NCBI RefSeq assembly: GCF_009827655.1 | Contig: NZ_WTYV01000001.1 | Span: 496,001-560,000 of the forward strand | Reading direction: 5' to 3' | DNA from: Alteraurantiacibacter buctensis | GTDB taxonomy: Bacteria; Pseudomonadota; Alphaproteobacteria; Sphingomonadales; Sphingomonadaceae | DNA length: 64,000 nucleotides | Part shown: piece by piece, positions 50,508-59,216 of the stretch | Layout: every line of letters starts with the position of its first letter | Numbering within the stretch: the stretch's first letter is position 1 | The notes under the pieces: generated by a model | What the model was told of the DNA's origin: nothing | The model's input: only the letters and a program-made list of their open reading frames with translations | Database searches by the model: none | Program-made: the position numbers and the translations under genes

Positions 50508-51281
50508 GTGCGGATCGCCAGCTTCAACATCAACGGCATCAAGGCCCGCCTGCCGCGCCTGCTCGAATGGCTGGAGGAAACCCGCCCCGCCGTCGCCTGC
50601 CTGCAGGAGATCAAGACGCAGGACGAGGGCTTCCCGGCAGAGGAATTCGCGAAGATCGGCTACCAGGCTATCTGGCATGGCCAGAAGGGCTTCAACGGCG
50701 TGGCCATCCTGGCCGACGGTGTGGCCCCGGTGGAAATGCAGCGCGGCCTGCCCGGGGATGAGCTGGACGAGCAGGCCCGGTATCTCGAAGCAGACGTGAG
50801 CGGGGTGCGGATCTGCAACCTCTACCTGCCCAACGGCAATCCGCAGCCCGGCCCGAAATTCGATTACAAGCTGGCCTGGATGGACCGCCTGCGCCGCCGC
50901 TGCGCGCTACACCTGGCTGCCGAGATTCCGACCGTGGTGCTGGGCGATTTCAACGTCATCCCGGAAGACAGGGACGTGTGGTCCGTTTCGGCCATGGCCA
51001 GCGATGCCCTGATGCAGCCCGCATCGCGCGATGCCTATGCGCGCCTGCTGGCCGACGGCTGGACCGATGCCATCGCCACGCTCAACCCGCGCGGCGGCGT
51101 GTGGACCTTCTGGGACTATCAGGCCGGTGCCTGGCAACGGGACCATGGCTTCCGCATCGATCACTTGCTGCTGTCACCCGACTGCGCGGACCGCATGGTT
51201 GCCGCCGGGGTCGACAAGGCCCACCGCGGGCGCGAGAAGGCCAGCGATCACGCGCCCGTGTGGGTGGAACTGAGAATCTAG
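50508..51281 (+). CDS. xth: exodeoxyribonuclease III
   Basis: AP endonuclease/3'-5' exonuclease of base-excision repair, 257 aa. Catalytic blocks: 'FNINGIKARL' (Asn), 'CLQEIKTQD' (Glu), 'LYLPNGNP', 'VVLGDFNV' (Asp, Asn), 'WTFWDYQAGAWQRDHGFRIDH' (Asp/His region, end of block) and 'KASDHAPVWVEL' (Asp-His). GTG 50508 gives the standard N-terminus 'RIASFNING'. Co-directional with erpA. Confidence 0.95.
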   Translation: MRIASFNINGIKARLPRLLEWLEETRPAVACLQEIKTQDEGFPAEEFAKIGYQAIWHGQKGFNGVAILADGVAPVEMQRGLPGDELDEQARYLEADVSGVRICNLYLPNGNPQPGPKFDYKLAWMDRLRRRCALHLAAEIPTVVLGDFNVIPEDRDVWSVSAMASDALMQPASRDAYARLLADGWTDAIATLNPRGGVWTFWDYQAGAWQRDHGFRIDHLLLSPDCADRMVAAGVDKAHRGREKASDHAPVWVELRI

Positions 51282-51305
51282 GGGCACCAGCCGGCGCCCC
51301 TTCAC

Positions 51306-51914
51306 TCACTCGTAAAACAGATGACTATCGATGCGGGCGACGCTGGCCTTGCGGCGCGACCACGAAGGGCGGACGCCCGAATTGTGAAAGTAGAGCGATT
51401 CGCCAACGCCGCTGTCCCACAGGCCCTGCTCGGCAATGCGGGCAATGGCGCGGGCGCGGACCCAAGCGGGAGAAGCTGAGGGCGCGGAGGGAATGGCACC
51501 GCCCCGCACGAAGGAGAACTGTCCCGGCTGGCGCACCACGGCGCAATAGTCGCGCGGGAAGCGACCGCTCTCGGCGCGATTGATCACCACCTGGGCGACG
51601 GCAAGCTGGCCGGTCAGCGCTTCGCCACGGGCTTCGAAATAGACCGCCTGGGCAAGACAGGTGAGAGCGGGCGAGAGATCGCCGTGCTGGCCCATCTCGG
51701 CCACCAGTGCGGGCAGCGAGTGTGCTGCGACAGGGGCAGCGGGCACTTCGGCGGAAGGTTGGGGAACGGGCTGGACCACGGGCTCGGCCACGAAGGTCAG
51801 ATCCTGAAGGTTTTGTTCCTGCGCCAAAGCGCCGGAAAGGCCGGTGGCGGCAGTGGCTGCAATCAGCAGCGCAGCCGAGGTGAAAACCCCGGCACGGCGG
51901 GTGAAAGAGATCAT
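51306..51914 (-). CDS. SleB-like cell-wall hydrolase
   Basis: 202 aa, exported (signal peptide to about residue 32, 'SGALAQ'). After a Pro/Val linker, the Hydrolase_2 domain (about 85-202) has 'CLAQAVYFEARGE' with the catalytic Glu, 'VAQVVINR' and 'QFSFV', as in spore-cortex SleB-type lytic transglycosylases that act on peptidoglycan. 194 bp upstream (51918-52111) hold only its presumed promoter; I see no clear consensus. Confidence 0.88.
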   Translation of the reverse strand: MISFTRRAGVFTSAALLIAATAATGLSGALAQEQNLQDLTFVAEPVVQPVPQPSAEVPAAPVAAHSLPALVAEMGQHGDLSPALTCLAQAVYFEARGEALTGQLAVAQVVINRAESGRFPRDYCAVVRQPGQFSFVRGGAIPSAPSASPAWVRARAIARIAEQGLWDSGVGESLYFHNSGVRPSWSRRKASVARIDSHLFYE

Positions 51915-52111
51915 CAATGAGAATGCTCAGGGCGGTGAGCGGGCCTGACGCAGGGTGGCGGCTCCGGCGGACCCGGGAGGATCCAGTGGAACCGGCGCGT
52001 TACCTGCCGGTCGCTCCCCGTCTACGTGCCCCGATTGCGGCTGCATTGCCGCGGGTCGAAGGGCCTACGCATGGGTAAGTGCGCGGCCCTTTACTGCTGC
52101 ACCGCAGCATG

Positions 52112-52453
52112 TCAACCGTTGTGCGACCCGTTTCCGATGAAACGTTCCGCCTCGGCGATGTCCAGTTCGACCACCCACAGATCCGGGTCCTGGTCGTGGC
52201 GGCGCTGGTACCATTCGGTGAGGGCCGCAGCATTTTCAGGGTCTTGCTGGCGGCTGAGAGCCCATTTCCGGCTCCCGTCGGGCTGCGGCATCCGCTCCCA
52301 GGCACGGGCCGGTGTATCCCGATGGCAACAGATTACCAGGATCGTACCGGCATCCCGCTCGCCTTTGGCCAGCACCGTGGCAAAGCCACCGGCGGCATCA
52401 ACCGCGCGGATCAGGCCGGAAACCTCGATGTGCGCTGGCAGGCGCTCATCCAT
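52112..52453 (-). CDS. DUF1491 family protein
   Basis: 113 aa, cytoplasmic, matching DUF1491: 'RLPAHIEVSGLIRAVDAAGGFATVLAKG' start (Ile/Ala-rich helix, then strand), 'ILVICCHRD' and 'DLWVVELDIAEAERFI' at the C-terminus. Function unknown; restricted to Alphaproteobacteria. ATG 52453 preferred over 52471. Downstream of ptsN on the same strand, 23 bp apart. Confidence 0.82.
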   Translation of the reverse strand: MDERLPAHIEVSGLIRAVDAAGGFATVLAKGERDAGTILVICCHRDTPARAWERMPQPDGSRKWALSRQQDPENAAALTEWYQRRHDQDPDLWVVELDIAEAERFIGNGSHNG

Positions 52454-52476
52454 GGCGCCGCTCGGATCCATGGCCC

Positions 52477-52938
52477 TCAGGCAACATCCCGGTCGGTGGC
52501 ATTGGTGAGCAGGCCGTACATGGCCTCTTCACTGGGCGCATCGGCCAAGGCGTCGCGCACGGCCTCGTCGCGCAGCAGGCGCGAGATGGCGGCGAGGGCA
52601 TGGAGATGCGCCGCGCCGCTGTTCTCGGGCGAGAGCAGGCCGAAGACCAGTTCCACCGGCAGGCCATCGGCGGCGTTGAACTGCGCGGGCTGGTTCAACT
52701 TCAGCAATGCCGCCACCGGGCGCTGGATACCCGGAATGCGGGCGTGCGGAATCGCCACACCCCGGCCAAAGCCGGTGCTACCCAGCTTCTCGCGCTCTTC
52801 CAGGTATTCCAGCACCAGCCCGGCATCCAGGTCGTAGGACCTGGCGAAAAGCCCGCTCAGGCGATCGAGGATGGCCTGCTTGTCGGCCGCATCGACAATG
52901 GCGACCGAATCGGGCTTCAGGAGATAGAGGGGGTCCAT
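52477..52938 (-). CDS. ptsN: PTS IIA-like nitrogen regulatory protein
   Basis: EIIA-Ntr of the nitrogen phosphotransferase system, 153 aa. The phosphorylated His is in 'GVAIPHARIPG' (about 65-75). It regulates potassium transport, stress and carbon/nitrogen balance through protein contacts in other proteobacteria. It lies downstream of hpf, the same neighbourhood as the rpoN-hpf-ptsN clusters, although rpoN is not here. ATG 52938 chosen; the frame upstream overlaps the gap to hpf. Confidence 0.92.
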   Translation of the reverse strand: MDPLYLLKPDSVAIVDAADKQAILDRLSGLFARSYDLDAGLVLEYLEEREKLGSTGFGRGVAIPHARIPGIQRPVAALLKLNQPAQFNAADGLPVELVFGLLSPENSGAAHLHALAAISRLLRDEAVRDALADAPSEEAMYGLLTNATDRDVA

Positions 52939-53047
52939 CGGCAATTGCTTCGCGTGTGTCACAGTCCTGCCCGGCGTCCGGACAGACAGGGGAGAGAACT
53001 GTTTTTGTTGGCTAAACGACCGGGTCCCCGAAAAGGAAACAGCCCGA

Positions 53048-53620
53048 TCAAGACGGTTCGACCCAGCCGATCGACCCATCGTTGCGGCGATAGACCATAT
53101 TATGCCTGCCTGTGCCAGCATTTTTGAAGAACAGCGCGTTGGTGTGCCGCAGGTCCAGCATCATCACGGCATCCGACACACTGCATTCGGGGATGTCCAC
53201 GCGAGTTTCGGCGATCACCGGTGGGGCATCGACCACCACCTCTTCCGTTTCCGGCTCGGGTTCGGGCATGGCGAAGATGGTGTAGGCGGCTTCTTCCTCG
53301 CGGGCGGCGTGGGCGGCCTGTTCGTGCCGGTCCTTCAGGCGGCGCTTGTAGCGGCGGAGCTGCTTTTCGATCTTCTCGGCCGCCGCGTCGAAGGCCACGT
53401 GGGCATCGTGTGCCTGCCCGTGGCTTTTCAGGATCAGGCCGTGGTTCACGTGCAGCACGATATCGCAGTCAAAGGCGTTGCTGGGCGCCTTGCCGAAGGT
53501 GACGGTGGAGGAAAGCGCCCGGCTGAAATACTTCTCAATAATGACTTCCAGGCGATCCGCCGCATGTTCCTGCAGGGCTGCACCGGTAGCCATCTGGTGG
53601 CCGGAAACGCGAATATCCAT
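53048..53620 (-). CDS. hpf: long-form ribosome hibernation promoting factor
   Basis: 190 aa: N-terminal S30AE domain (1-105, 'DIRVSGHQMATGAALQEHA' start and a basic helix 'IEKQLRRYKRRLKDRHE') and a C-terminal dimerisation domain ('DAVMMLDLRHTNALFFKNAG') that joins two 70S particles into 100S. The acidic linker is about 105-135. Likely upregulated in stationary phase. Separated from dnaQ by 54 bp. Confidence 0.95.
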   Translation of the reverse strand: MDIRVSGHQMATGAALQEHAADRLEVIIEKYFSRALSSTVTFGKAPSNAFDCDIVLHVNHGLILKSHGQAHDAHVAFDAAAEKIEKQLRRYKRRLKDRHEQAAHAAREEEAAYTIFAMPEPEPETEEVVVDAPPVIAETRVDIPECSVSDAVMMLDLRHTNALFFKNAGTGRHNMVYRRNDGSIGWVEPS

Positions 53621-53674
53621 ACATCACTCTCCTTCTGCGAACCCGAGTCTGTATCTCTAGATCCTGATTTGGAC

Positions 53675-54358
53675 TTAATTATGCCAAAGCGGAGATTCCA
53701 GTGTTGCCAGAAAAGCAGCGTGGCGTTGCAGCTCTTCGACAGTCGCGGCGTGCGGGCGCGGCGGGCGCGGCGTGCCCAGCCGGGGACGGAAGGTGACCAC
53801 CTCCACCACTTCCACCACGGTTTCGGTCGCCAGCGAGAGGCCGATCTGCCGTCCGCCGGTCAATTCCACATAAACTTGCGCCAGCAGTTCCGCGTCCAGC
53901 AGCGCGCCGTGCTTCACGCGGTGGCTGCGATCGATGCCATAGCGGGTGCACAGCGCGTCGAGCGAATGCTTGGCCCCGGGGTGCCGGCGGCGGGCAATGC
54001 CCAGGGTATCGACCATGCGATCGAGCGAGACCGGCTCCAGCCCGACAGCCGCCAGCTCGGCGTTGAGGAAGCCGAAATCGAACTGGGCGTTGTGCGCCAC
54101 CAGCGGGGCATCCCCGATAAATGCGAGCAACTCGTCCGCCCGTTCGGCAAACAGGGGCTTGTCGGCCAGGAAAGCGGCGGAAAGGCCATGCACCCGCTCG
54201 GCTTCCAGCGGCATGTCGCGCTGCGGGTTGAAATAGGCGTGGAAGCTGTTGCCGGTGACCACGCGGTTGACCATTTCCACACAGCCGATCTCCACCAGCC
54301 GGTCGCCGGTCAGCGGATCGAGGCCGGTGGTTTCGGTATCGAAGACAATTTCGCGCAT
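53675..54358 (-). CDS. dnaQ: DNA polymerase III epsilon subunit
   Basis: Proofreading 3'-5' exonuclease, 227 aa. DEDDh motifs: Exo I 'VFDTETTGL' (Asp, Glu at 7 and 9), Exo II 'LVAHNAQFDFGFL', Exo IIIe 'HGALLDAELLAQVY' (His, Asp). C-terminal region binds the alpha subunit. Lies next to coaE-aroE-maf-ppsR, the standard order left of the alphaproteobacterial origin. Confidence 0.95.
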   Translation of the reverse strand: MREIVFDTETTGLDPLTGDRLVEIGCVEMVNRVVTGNSFHAYFNPQRDMPLEAERVHGLSAAFLADKPLFAERADELLAFIGDAPLVAHNAQFDFGFLNAELAAVGLEPVSLDRMVDTLGIARRRHPGAKHSLDALCTRYGIDRSHRVKHGALLDAELLAQVYVELTGGRQIGLSLATETVVEVVEVVTFRPRLGTPRPPRPHAATVEELQRHAAFLATLESPLWHN

Positions 54359-54405
54359 CGGCCTTCTATCGGCCCGTGCCGGCCAGTGCGCAACCGGGCG
54401 CGCAA

Positions 54406-54996
54406 CTAGGGGCGCAGCTTGTCCACCAGCTGTTTGACTGCGGTGCGGGCGGCGGCGAGCGAGGTGCCGGTATCGATCACATGATCGGCGCGCGCGCGCT
54501 TCTCTGCATCGGGCATCTGCCGGGAAAGGATGGCCGCGAACTTGTCCGGCGTCATGCCTTCCCGCGCCAGAACCCGCGCGCGTTGCACTCCTGCCGGAGC
54601 AGAGACGACCACCACCGCATCCACCTCGTCCGCGCCCCCCTTCTCGAACAGCAGCGGCACGTCGAACACCACCAGTGGGGCCTGCCAGTGCTCGATCAGG
54701 AAGGCTTCTCGCAAGGCGCGCACGGCGGGATGAACGATGGCTTCAAGGCGGGCGAGGGCGGTATCGTCACTGAAAACCCTTGCGCCCAGTTCGGACCGTT
54801 TGACGCCTTCAGGGCCGGTAGTGCCGGGAAAGGCCGCCTCGATCGCCGGCAGCAGTTCCCCGCCCGGCCGCTGCATCCGGTGCACTTCGGCATCGGCATC
54901 GAACACTGGCACGCCCAGCTCGCGGAACATCTCCGCCACCGTGCTCTTGCCCATGCCGATCGAGCCGGTGAGGCCGAGGATCTTCGGCCGCGTCAT
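54406..54996 (-). CDS. coaE: dephospho-CoA kinase
   Basis: Last step of coenzyme A synthesis. 196 aa with P-loop 'LTGSIGMGKSTVAEMF' (residues 8-23), 'FDADAEVHRM' and 'VFDVPLLFEKGG'. The start overlaps the aroE stop (ATGA 54993-54996). Confidence 0.95.
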   Translation of the reverse strand: MTRPKILGLTGSIGMGKSTVAEMFRELGVPVFDADAEVHRMQRPGGELLPAIEAAFPGTTGPEGVKRSELGARVFSDDTALARLEAIVHPAVRALREAFLIEHWQAPLVVFDVPLLFEKGGADEVDAVVVVSAPAGVQRARVLAREGMTPDKFAAILSRQMPDAEKRARADHVIDTGTSLAAARTAVKQLVDKLRP

Positions 54997-55865
54997 CGGG
55001 TGAGCAGCGCGCGCAGTTCGGCATCGCCATCATCACGGGGCGGAGGCACGCCGAAGAATCGCTCGAAGGCCACCGCCGCCTGGCCGATCAGCATGGCCAG
55101 GCCGTCTATGGTGGCAAACCCGCGCGCCCTGGCCTCGGCCAGCAACGGAGTTTCCGGCGGCGCAGTGACGATATCGTAGAATACCGCGCCAGGCGGGGTG
55201 TGGCTGAAATCATAGGCCAGCGGCGGCTGGCCGACCATGCCGAGCGGGCTGGCATTGACCACCAGGTCCAGGCAGCCCTGCCGGTCATCGAAGGCGAAAT
55301 CGGTGGGATCGGCAAAGTGTGCCAGGTCCACCGCATGATGCTCGCCCTCAGGGTCGATTTCTTCCAGCAGGGCGCTGGCCTTGGCCGGATCGCGCCCCGC
55401 CAGAACGATCGTCAGGCCGTGTTCGGCCAGCCCGGCGATGATCGCCCGCGCTGCGCCGCCTGTGCCCAGCACGCGGGCCATGCGGAACAGGTGCGGCCGG
55501 GCCAGCAGCGGCTGCAAGGGCTCGATGAAACCGGCGACATCGGTGTTGCTGCCGATCAGCATGGTAGGCTTGCCGGCACGGCGGCGGGGAACGATGGTAT
55601 TGACCGCGCCGACCATCTCCGCGCCGATCTCCAGCCGGTCGAGCAGCGGAATCACGGCCTGCTTGTGGGGCATGGTGACATTGCAGCCGCGCCAGTCCGG
55701 GTCTTCACGCCGGGAGGCCAGGTAATCGGCCAGCCCGCCGGCGGTGACATGGGCCGCGCGGTAGTCTGCCTCCATCCCCAGCTTGCCCAGCCAGTAGCCA
55801 TGGATGGCAGGCGACTTCGACTGCGCGATGGGATCGCCGATCACCTCTGCGTAAGGCTGGCTCAT
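54993..55865 (-). CDS. aroE: shikimate dehydrogenase
   Basis: NADPH-dependent reduction of 3-dehydroshikimate in aromatic amino-acid synthesis. 290 aa. Substrate site '[11 protein letters not shown]' and '[15 protein letters not shown]' (catalytic Lys), 'GAVNTIV', the nucleotide loop '[15 protein letters not shown]', 'NASPLGM' and C-terminal '[19 protein letters not shown]'. ATG 55865 overlaps the maf stop; the longer frame upstream is rejected. Confidence 0.95.
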   Translation of the reverse strand: MSQPYAEVIGDPIAQSKSPAIHGYWLGKLGMEADYRAAHVTAGGLADYLASRREDPDWRGCNVTMPHKQAVIPLLDRLEIGAEMVGAVNTIVPRRRAGKPTMLIGSNTDVAGFIEPLQPLLARPHLFRMARVLGTGGAARAIIAGLAEHGLTIVLAGRDPAKASALLEEIDPEGEHHAVDLAHFADPTDFAFDDRQGCLDLVVNASPLGMVGQPPLAYDFSHTPPGAVFYDIVTAPPETPLLAEARARGFATIDGLAMLIGQAAVAFERFFGVPPPRDDGDAELRALLTR

Positions 55866-56437
55866 GCGGCAAGGGCCCCGAACTGGCGCAAGGCACCAAG
55901 GACTGGCAGCAGCGGCAGGCCGAGCACGGTGAAATGGTCTCCCTCGATCGCCGAGAACAGGTGCACCCCGCGTGCTTCGATGCGGAACACGCCCACACAA
56001 TGGCTGACTTCGGGCCACTCGGCGGCGAGGTAGTCGGCAATGAAGCTATCCGACAGCTCGCGCACATGCAGGCGGGCAAGGGCCGCGTGGTCCCACACCA
56101 CTTCGCCATCGCGCGCCAATGCGGCGGCAGAATGCAGTTCCATCACCTGGCCCGAGAAGAACCGCAGGTGCGCGGCGGCTTCCTCAAGGTTGCGCGGCTT
56201 GTCGAACCGCCGGCCCTGGACCGAAACCAGGGAATCGCTGCCCAGCACCAGGCCATCGGCCGGCACAGCCAGCGCCTTGGCCCGGGCCAGGGCCAGCGCC
56301 ACGTCTGCCGGTGCGGCATCGCCCAGCGCGGCTTCCACCGCGCGCTCGTCCACCGCGCCGGGCCGGGCCTGAAACGGCACGCCCGCCGCCGCCAGCATGG
56401 CCTGGCGCGATTGGCTCTTGGAGGCGAGGGTAATCAT
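55862..56437 (-). CDS. maf: Maf-like nucleoside triphosphate pyrophosphatase
   Basis: House-cleaning pyrophosphatase for non-canonical NTPs, 191 aa. Family start '[21 protein letters not shown]', '[18 protein letters not shown]' and the C-terminal Asp/Glu region ('[15 protein letters not shown]'). Overlaps ppsR upstream and aroE downstream (ATGA both sides). Confidence 0.94.
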   Translation of the reverse strand: MITLASKSQSRQAMLAAAGVPFQARPGAVDERAVEAALGDAAPADVALALARAKALAVPADGLVLGSDSLVSVQGRRFDKPRNLEEAAAHLRFFSGQVMELHSAAALARDGEVVWDHAALARLHVRELSDSFIADYLAAEWPEVSHCVGVFRIEARGVHLFSAIEGDHFTVLGLPLLPVLGALRQFGALAA

Positions 56438-57279
56438 ATCGGCTTGATTCCGTGCGGCTCGTCGTTCCCGCGCGCCTCTCGCTCCTGGTACAGCTTGATC
56501 ACGGCGGCGGCTGTTTCCTCGATCGAGCGACGGGTGACGTCAATCACCGGCCAGCCGTTATCGGCAAACATGCGGCGGGCAAAGGCCACTTCCTTCTCCA
56601 CCCGCTCCTCGTCGATGTAGGCGGTCTCGGTCCGCTCGTTCAATGAGAGCAGGCGGTTGCGGCGGATTTCGATCAGCCGCTTGGGGGCCGTTGTCAGCCC
56701 TACGACCATCGGGTGCTTGAGCGAAAACAGGCTGGGCGGTGGCGGGCTTTCCACCACCAGCGGGATATTGGCCACCTTGAACCCGCGGTTGGCCAGGTAG
56801 ATGGAGGTGGGCGTCTTCGAGGTGCGCGAAACGCCGGCCAGCACGATCTGCGCCTCCTCCCAGTTCTCCCAGCCGATCCCGTCATCATGGGCGATGGTGA
56901 ACTGGATGGCGTCGACCCGGTCGAAATAGGCCTTGTCGAGCACGTGGCGCGCGCCGGTGCGGCCGTGGGCGGTCTGGCCCAGGTGGTCCTCCAGCGCGTG
57001 GGTTACCGCATCCAGCGCCGCGATGTGGGGCAGGCCCAAGGCGGAACAGCGCTCTTCCAGCCGGGCGCGGGTTTCCGGATTGGCCAGGGTGTAGAGCACC
57101 AGGCCGGGATGGGCCTTGAACTCCTCCATGATCCGGTCAAGGTGCTGGCGGCTGCGGACCATCGGCCAGAAATGGCGCGCCACCTCCGGCCCGTCGAACT
57201 GGGCGATTGCCGCCTTGGCAATCATTTCGAGCGTTTCGCCGGTGGAATCCGACAGCAGGTGAAGGTTGAGGCGGGGCAT
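56434..57279 (-). CDS. ppsR: bifunctional kinase/pyrophosphorylase PpsR
   Basis: DUF299 regulator of PEP synthase or pyruvate phosphate dikinase, 281 aa. Starts '[20 protein letters not shown]', with P-loop-like '[19 protein letters not shown]' (about 148-166) and C-terminal '[16 protein letters not shown]'. ATG 57279 chosen; the frame continues upstream across the origin region and is not credible. In Caulobacter the homologous gene flanks the replication origin opposite hemE, exactly as here. Confidence 0.93.
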   Translation of the reverse strand: MPRLNLHLLSDSTGETLEMIAKAAIAQFDGPEVARHFWPMVRSRQHLDRIMEEFKAHPGLVLYTLANPETRARLEERCSALGLPHIAALDAVTHALEDHLGQTAHGRTGARHVLDKAYFDRVDAIQFTIAHDDGIGWENWEEAQIVLAGVSRTSKTPTSIYLANRGFKVANIPLVVESPPPPSLFSLKHPMVVGLTTAPKRLIEIRRNRLLSLNERTETAYIDEERVEKEVAFARRMFADNGWPVIDVTRRSIEETAAAVIKLYQEREARGNDEPHGIKPI

Positions 57280-57583
57280 GTGGACAAACCCACGCATAAA
57301 CCACGGGAGGGGCCTATGGACAAGCACGGCATGGGTTTTCACCCCCGCTGACCGGGATTCCGCCAGCGGCTTTGTGGACAGGGCGGCAGGGTTATGGACA
57401 GCCTGTTGATAGCGGGGAGAGATTCTGTTTGACCACGCAGGGCTGCAGAGTCGCATGGCCTTTCGCCCCCTGTTCACCACGGGAGAAATCGGGCAAGGGC
57501 GCACAATCCCCGCAATCCACAGGGCCAACAGACTCCTAAATTCTTATAAGAATCTATTATTTTATTGTTTGGACTCTTTCACG
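57280..57583. other. candidate chromosomal replication origin (oriC)
   Basis: A 304-bp gap between divergent ppsR and hemE, the position of Cori in Caulobacter. It contains DnaA-box-like 9-mers: TGTGGACAA at 57279-57287 (1 mismatch to TGTGGATAA), and 2-mismatch copies at 57315, 57373, 57392, 57404 and 57513. GANTC methylation sites lie at 57356, 57421, 57448, 57531, 57550 and 57572, plus one at 57245. An AT-rich tract (57537-57571, with palindrome TTCTTATAAGAA at 57541-57552) would serve as the unwinding element. Gene direction switches here. No single strong consensus DnaA box is present, as in Caulobacter. Confidence 0.75.
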
Positions 57584-58606
57584 ATGCCCGGAATTCTCCT
57601 TGATACGCTGCGTGGCCAGGTGACCGACAGGCGGCCCGTGTGGCTGATGCGCCAGGCCGGACGCTACCTGCCCGAATACCGGGCCCTGCGCGCGGAGAAG
57701 GGCGGGTTCCTGGCCCTTGTCTATGACAGCGAGGCGGCAGCCGAGATCACCCTGCAACCGATCCGCCGCTTCGGTTTTGACGGGGCGATCCTGTTTTCCG
57801 ACATCCTGATCGTGCCCCACGCCCTGGGCCAGGACCTGCAGTTCCTCGCGGGCGAGGGGCCGCACCTGTCGCCCCGGCTGGTCGATACCGCGCTGTCGGC
57901 GCTCACCCCCGCGCCGCACCATTTCCAGCCGGTGTGGGACACCGTGCGGCTAACCAGGGCGCAACTGGGCCCGGACAAGACCATGCTGGGCTTTATCGGC
58001 AGCCCGTGGACCGTGGCGACCTACATGGTGGCGGGCGAAGGGTCGAAGGACCATCACCTGGCGCGGGCCATGGCCTATCGCGATCCGGCAGCCTTCGGGG
58101 CGATCATCGATGCCATCGTGGACAGCTCGCTGGTCTATCTCTCCGGGCAGATCGAGGCCGGCGCGGAAGCCGTGCAACTGTTCGATTCCTGGTCGGGCAG
58201 CCTTTCCCCCCAGCAGTTCGAGCGCTGGGTTGTGGCCCCCACCGCGCGGATCGTAAGTACCATTCGCGCAAGGCACCCCGAGGTGCCGATCATCGGCTTT
58301 CCCAAGGGAGCAGGGGCCAAGCTGCCGGCCTATGCGCGGGAAACGGGCGTTGACGCCGTGGGCGTGGACGAGACGCAGGATCCGCGCTGGGTGCACGCCC
58401 AGTTGCCGCCGGAAATGCCGGTGCAGGGCAATCTCGACCCGCTGCTGCTGATATCCGGCGGAGCGGAGCTTGAAGAGGCTGCGCGCGCCGTGCTGGCTGC
58501 CTTTGCCGACCGGCCCCACGTGTTCAACCTGGGCCACGGGATCGACAAGTCCACACCTATCGCCCACGTTGAACGGCTGCTGGAAATTGTCCGCTCATCC
58601 GCCTAA
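57584..58606 (+). CDS. hemE: uroporphyrinogen decarboxylase
   Basis: Heme pathway enzyme converting uroporphyrinogen III to coproporphyrinogen III. 340 aa with signatures 'PVWLMRQAGRYLPEYR' (about 19-34), 'ILFSDILIVPHALG' and 'GFIGSPWTVATYM'. ATG 57584 gives the standard start; longer frame upstream is inside the origin. First gene to the right of the origin. Confidence 0.97.
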   Translation: MPGILLDTLRGQVTDRRPVWLMRQAGRYLPEYRALRAEKGGFLALVYDSEAAAEITLQPIRRFGFDGAILFSDILIVPHALGQDLQFLAGEGPHLSPRLVDTALSALTPAPHHFQPVWDTVRLTRAQLGPDKTMLGFIGSPWTVATYMVAGEGSKDHHLARAMAYRDPAAFGAIIDAIVDSSLVYLSGQIEAGAEAVQLFDSWSGSLSPQQFERWVVAPTARIVSTIRARHPEVPIIGFPKGAGAKLPAYARETGVDAVGVDETQDPRWVHAQLPPEMPVQGNLDPLLLISGGAELEEAARAVLAAFADRPHVFNLGHGIDKSTPIAHVERLLEIVRSSA

Positions 58607-58615
58607 ATCGGCCCC

Positions 58616-59059
58616 ATGCAGCAGGTGCTTCCCATGATCTACCTCTGGCTGAAGGCCGGCCACATCATCTTCGTGATCTTCTGGATGGCGGGCCTGTTCG
58701 CCCTGCCGCGCTATTTCGTCTATCATCAGGAAGCAGCAGCAGGATCGGCCGAAGAAACCGTGTGGCTGGATCGGGAGCGCAAGCTGCTCAAGATCATTCT
58801 CACGCCCTCGATCGTGGTCGTCTGGGTACTGGGGCTGGCCCTGGCGCAGACCCTGAACGTCTGGGGCGCCGGGTGGCTGCACGTGAAGCTGCTGCTGGTG
58901 CTGGGCCTTTCGGGGTATCACGGCTACCTGGCGGCCTATCACAAGAAGCTGGTACGCGGCGAGCGGACGCTGACCGGCAAACAATTGCGCCTGCTGAACG
59001 AGGTGCCCGGCGTGGCTGCGGCGATCATCGTCATTATGGTTGTCCTGCGCCCGTTCTGA
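58616..59059 (+). CDS. hemJ: protoporphyrinogen oxidase HemJ
   Basis: Inner-membrane heme-pathway enzyme (penultimate step), 147 aa with four hydrophobic helices. 'WLKAGHIIFVIFWMAGLFALPR' start (His and the 'WMAGLFYLPR'-like motif), 'LHVKLLLVLGLSGYHGYL' with conserved Lys/His, and 'LRLLNEVPGVAAAIIVI'. 9 bp after hemE, so the two heme genes are coupled. Confidence 0.93.
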   Translation: MQQVLPMIYLWLKAGHIIFVIFWMAGLFALPRYFVYHQEAAAGSAEETVWLDRERKLLKIILTPSIVVVWVLGLALAQTLNVWGAGWLHVKLLLVLGLSGYHGYLAAYHKKLVRGERTLTGKQLRLLNEVPGVAAAIIVIMVVLRPF

Positions 59060-59085
59060 GCCGCTCTCGGTTCACCGAAAGCGAA

Positions 59086-59114
59086 TTGACGGGCTGGCCC
59101 CAAAGGCATATCCC
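59086..59114 (+). promoter_or_regulatory. candidate promoter of rho
   Basis: TTGACG (59086-59091), 17-nt spacer, TATCCC (59109-59114); leaves a leader of about 95 nt before rho. Such leaders often carry Rho autoregulation, but no specific site is seen. Confidence 0.45.
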
Positions 59115-59216
59115 GCACCTGATTTTCCGGCACGGGTGACGATCACGTAACCCAAGTCCTGCGTTCTCCACGCCCCTCGGACCGGCCGGCCTCCACGCGT
59201 ACACGGAAATACCACT

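Noticed and set aside
57455-57583. N-terminal extension of hemE starting at 57455
   Set aside because: The extra 43 residues cross the AT-rich part of the candidate origin and have no counterpart in HemE. ATG 57584 gives the normal length.
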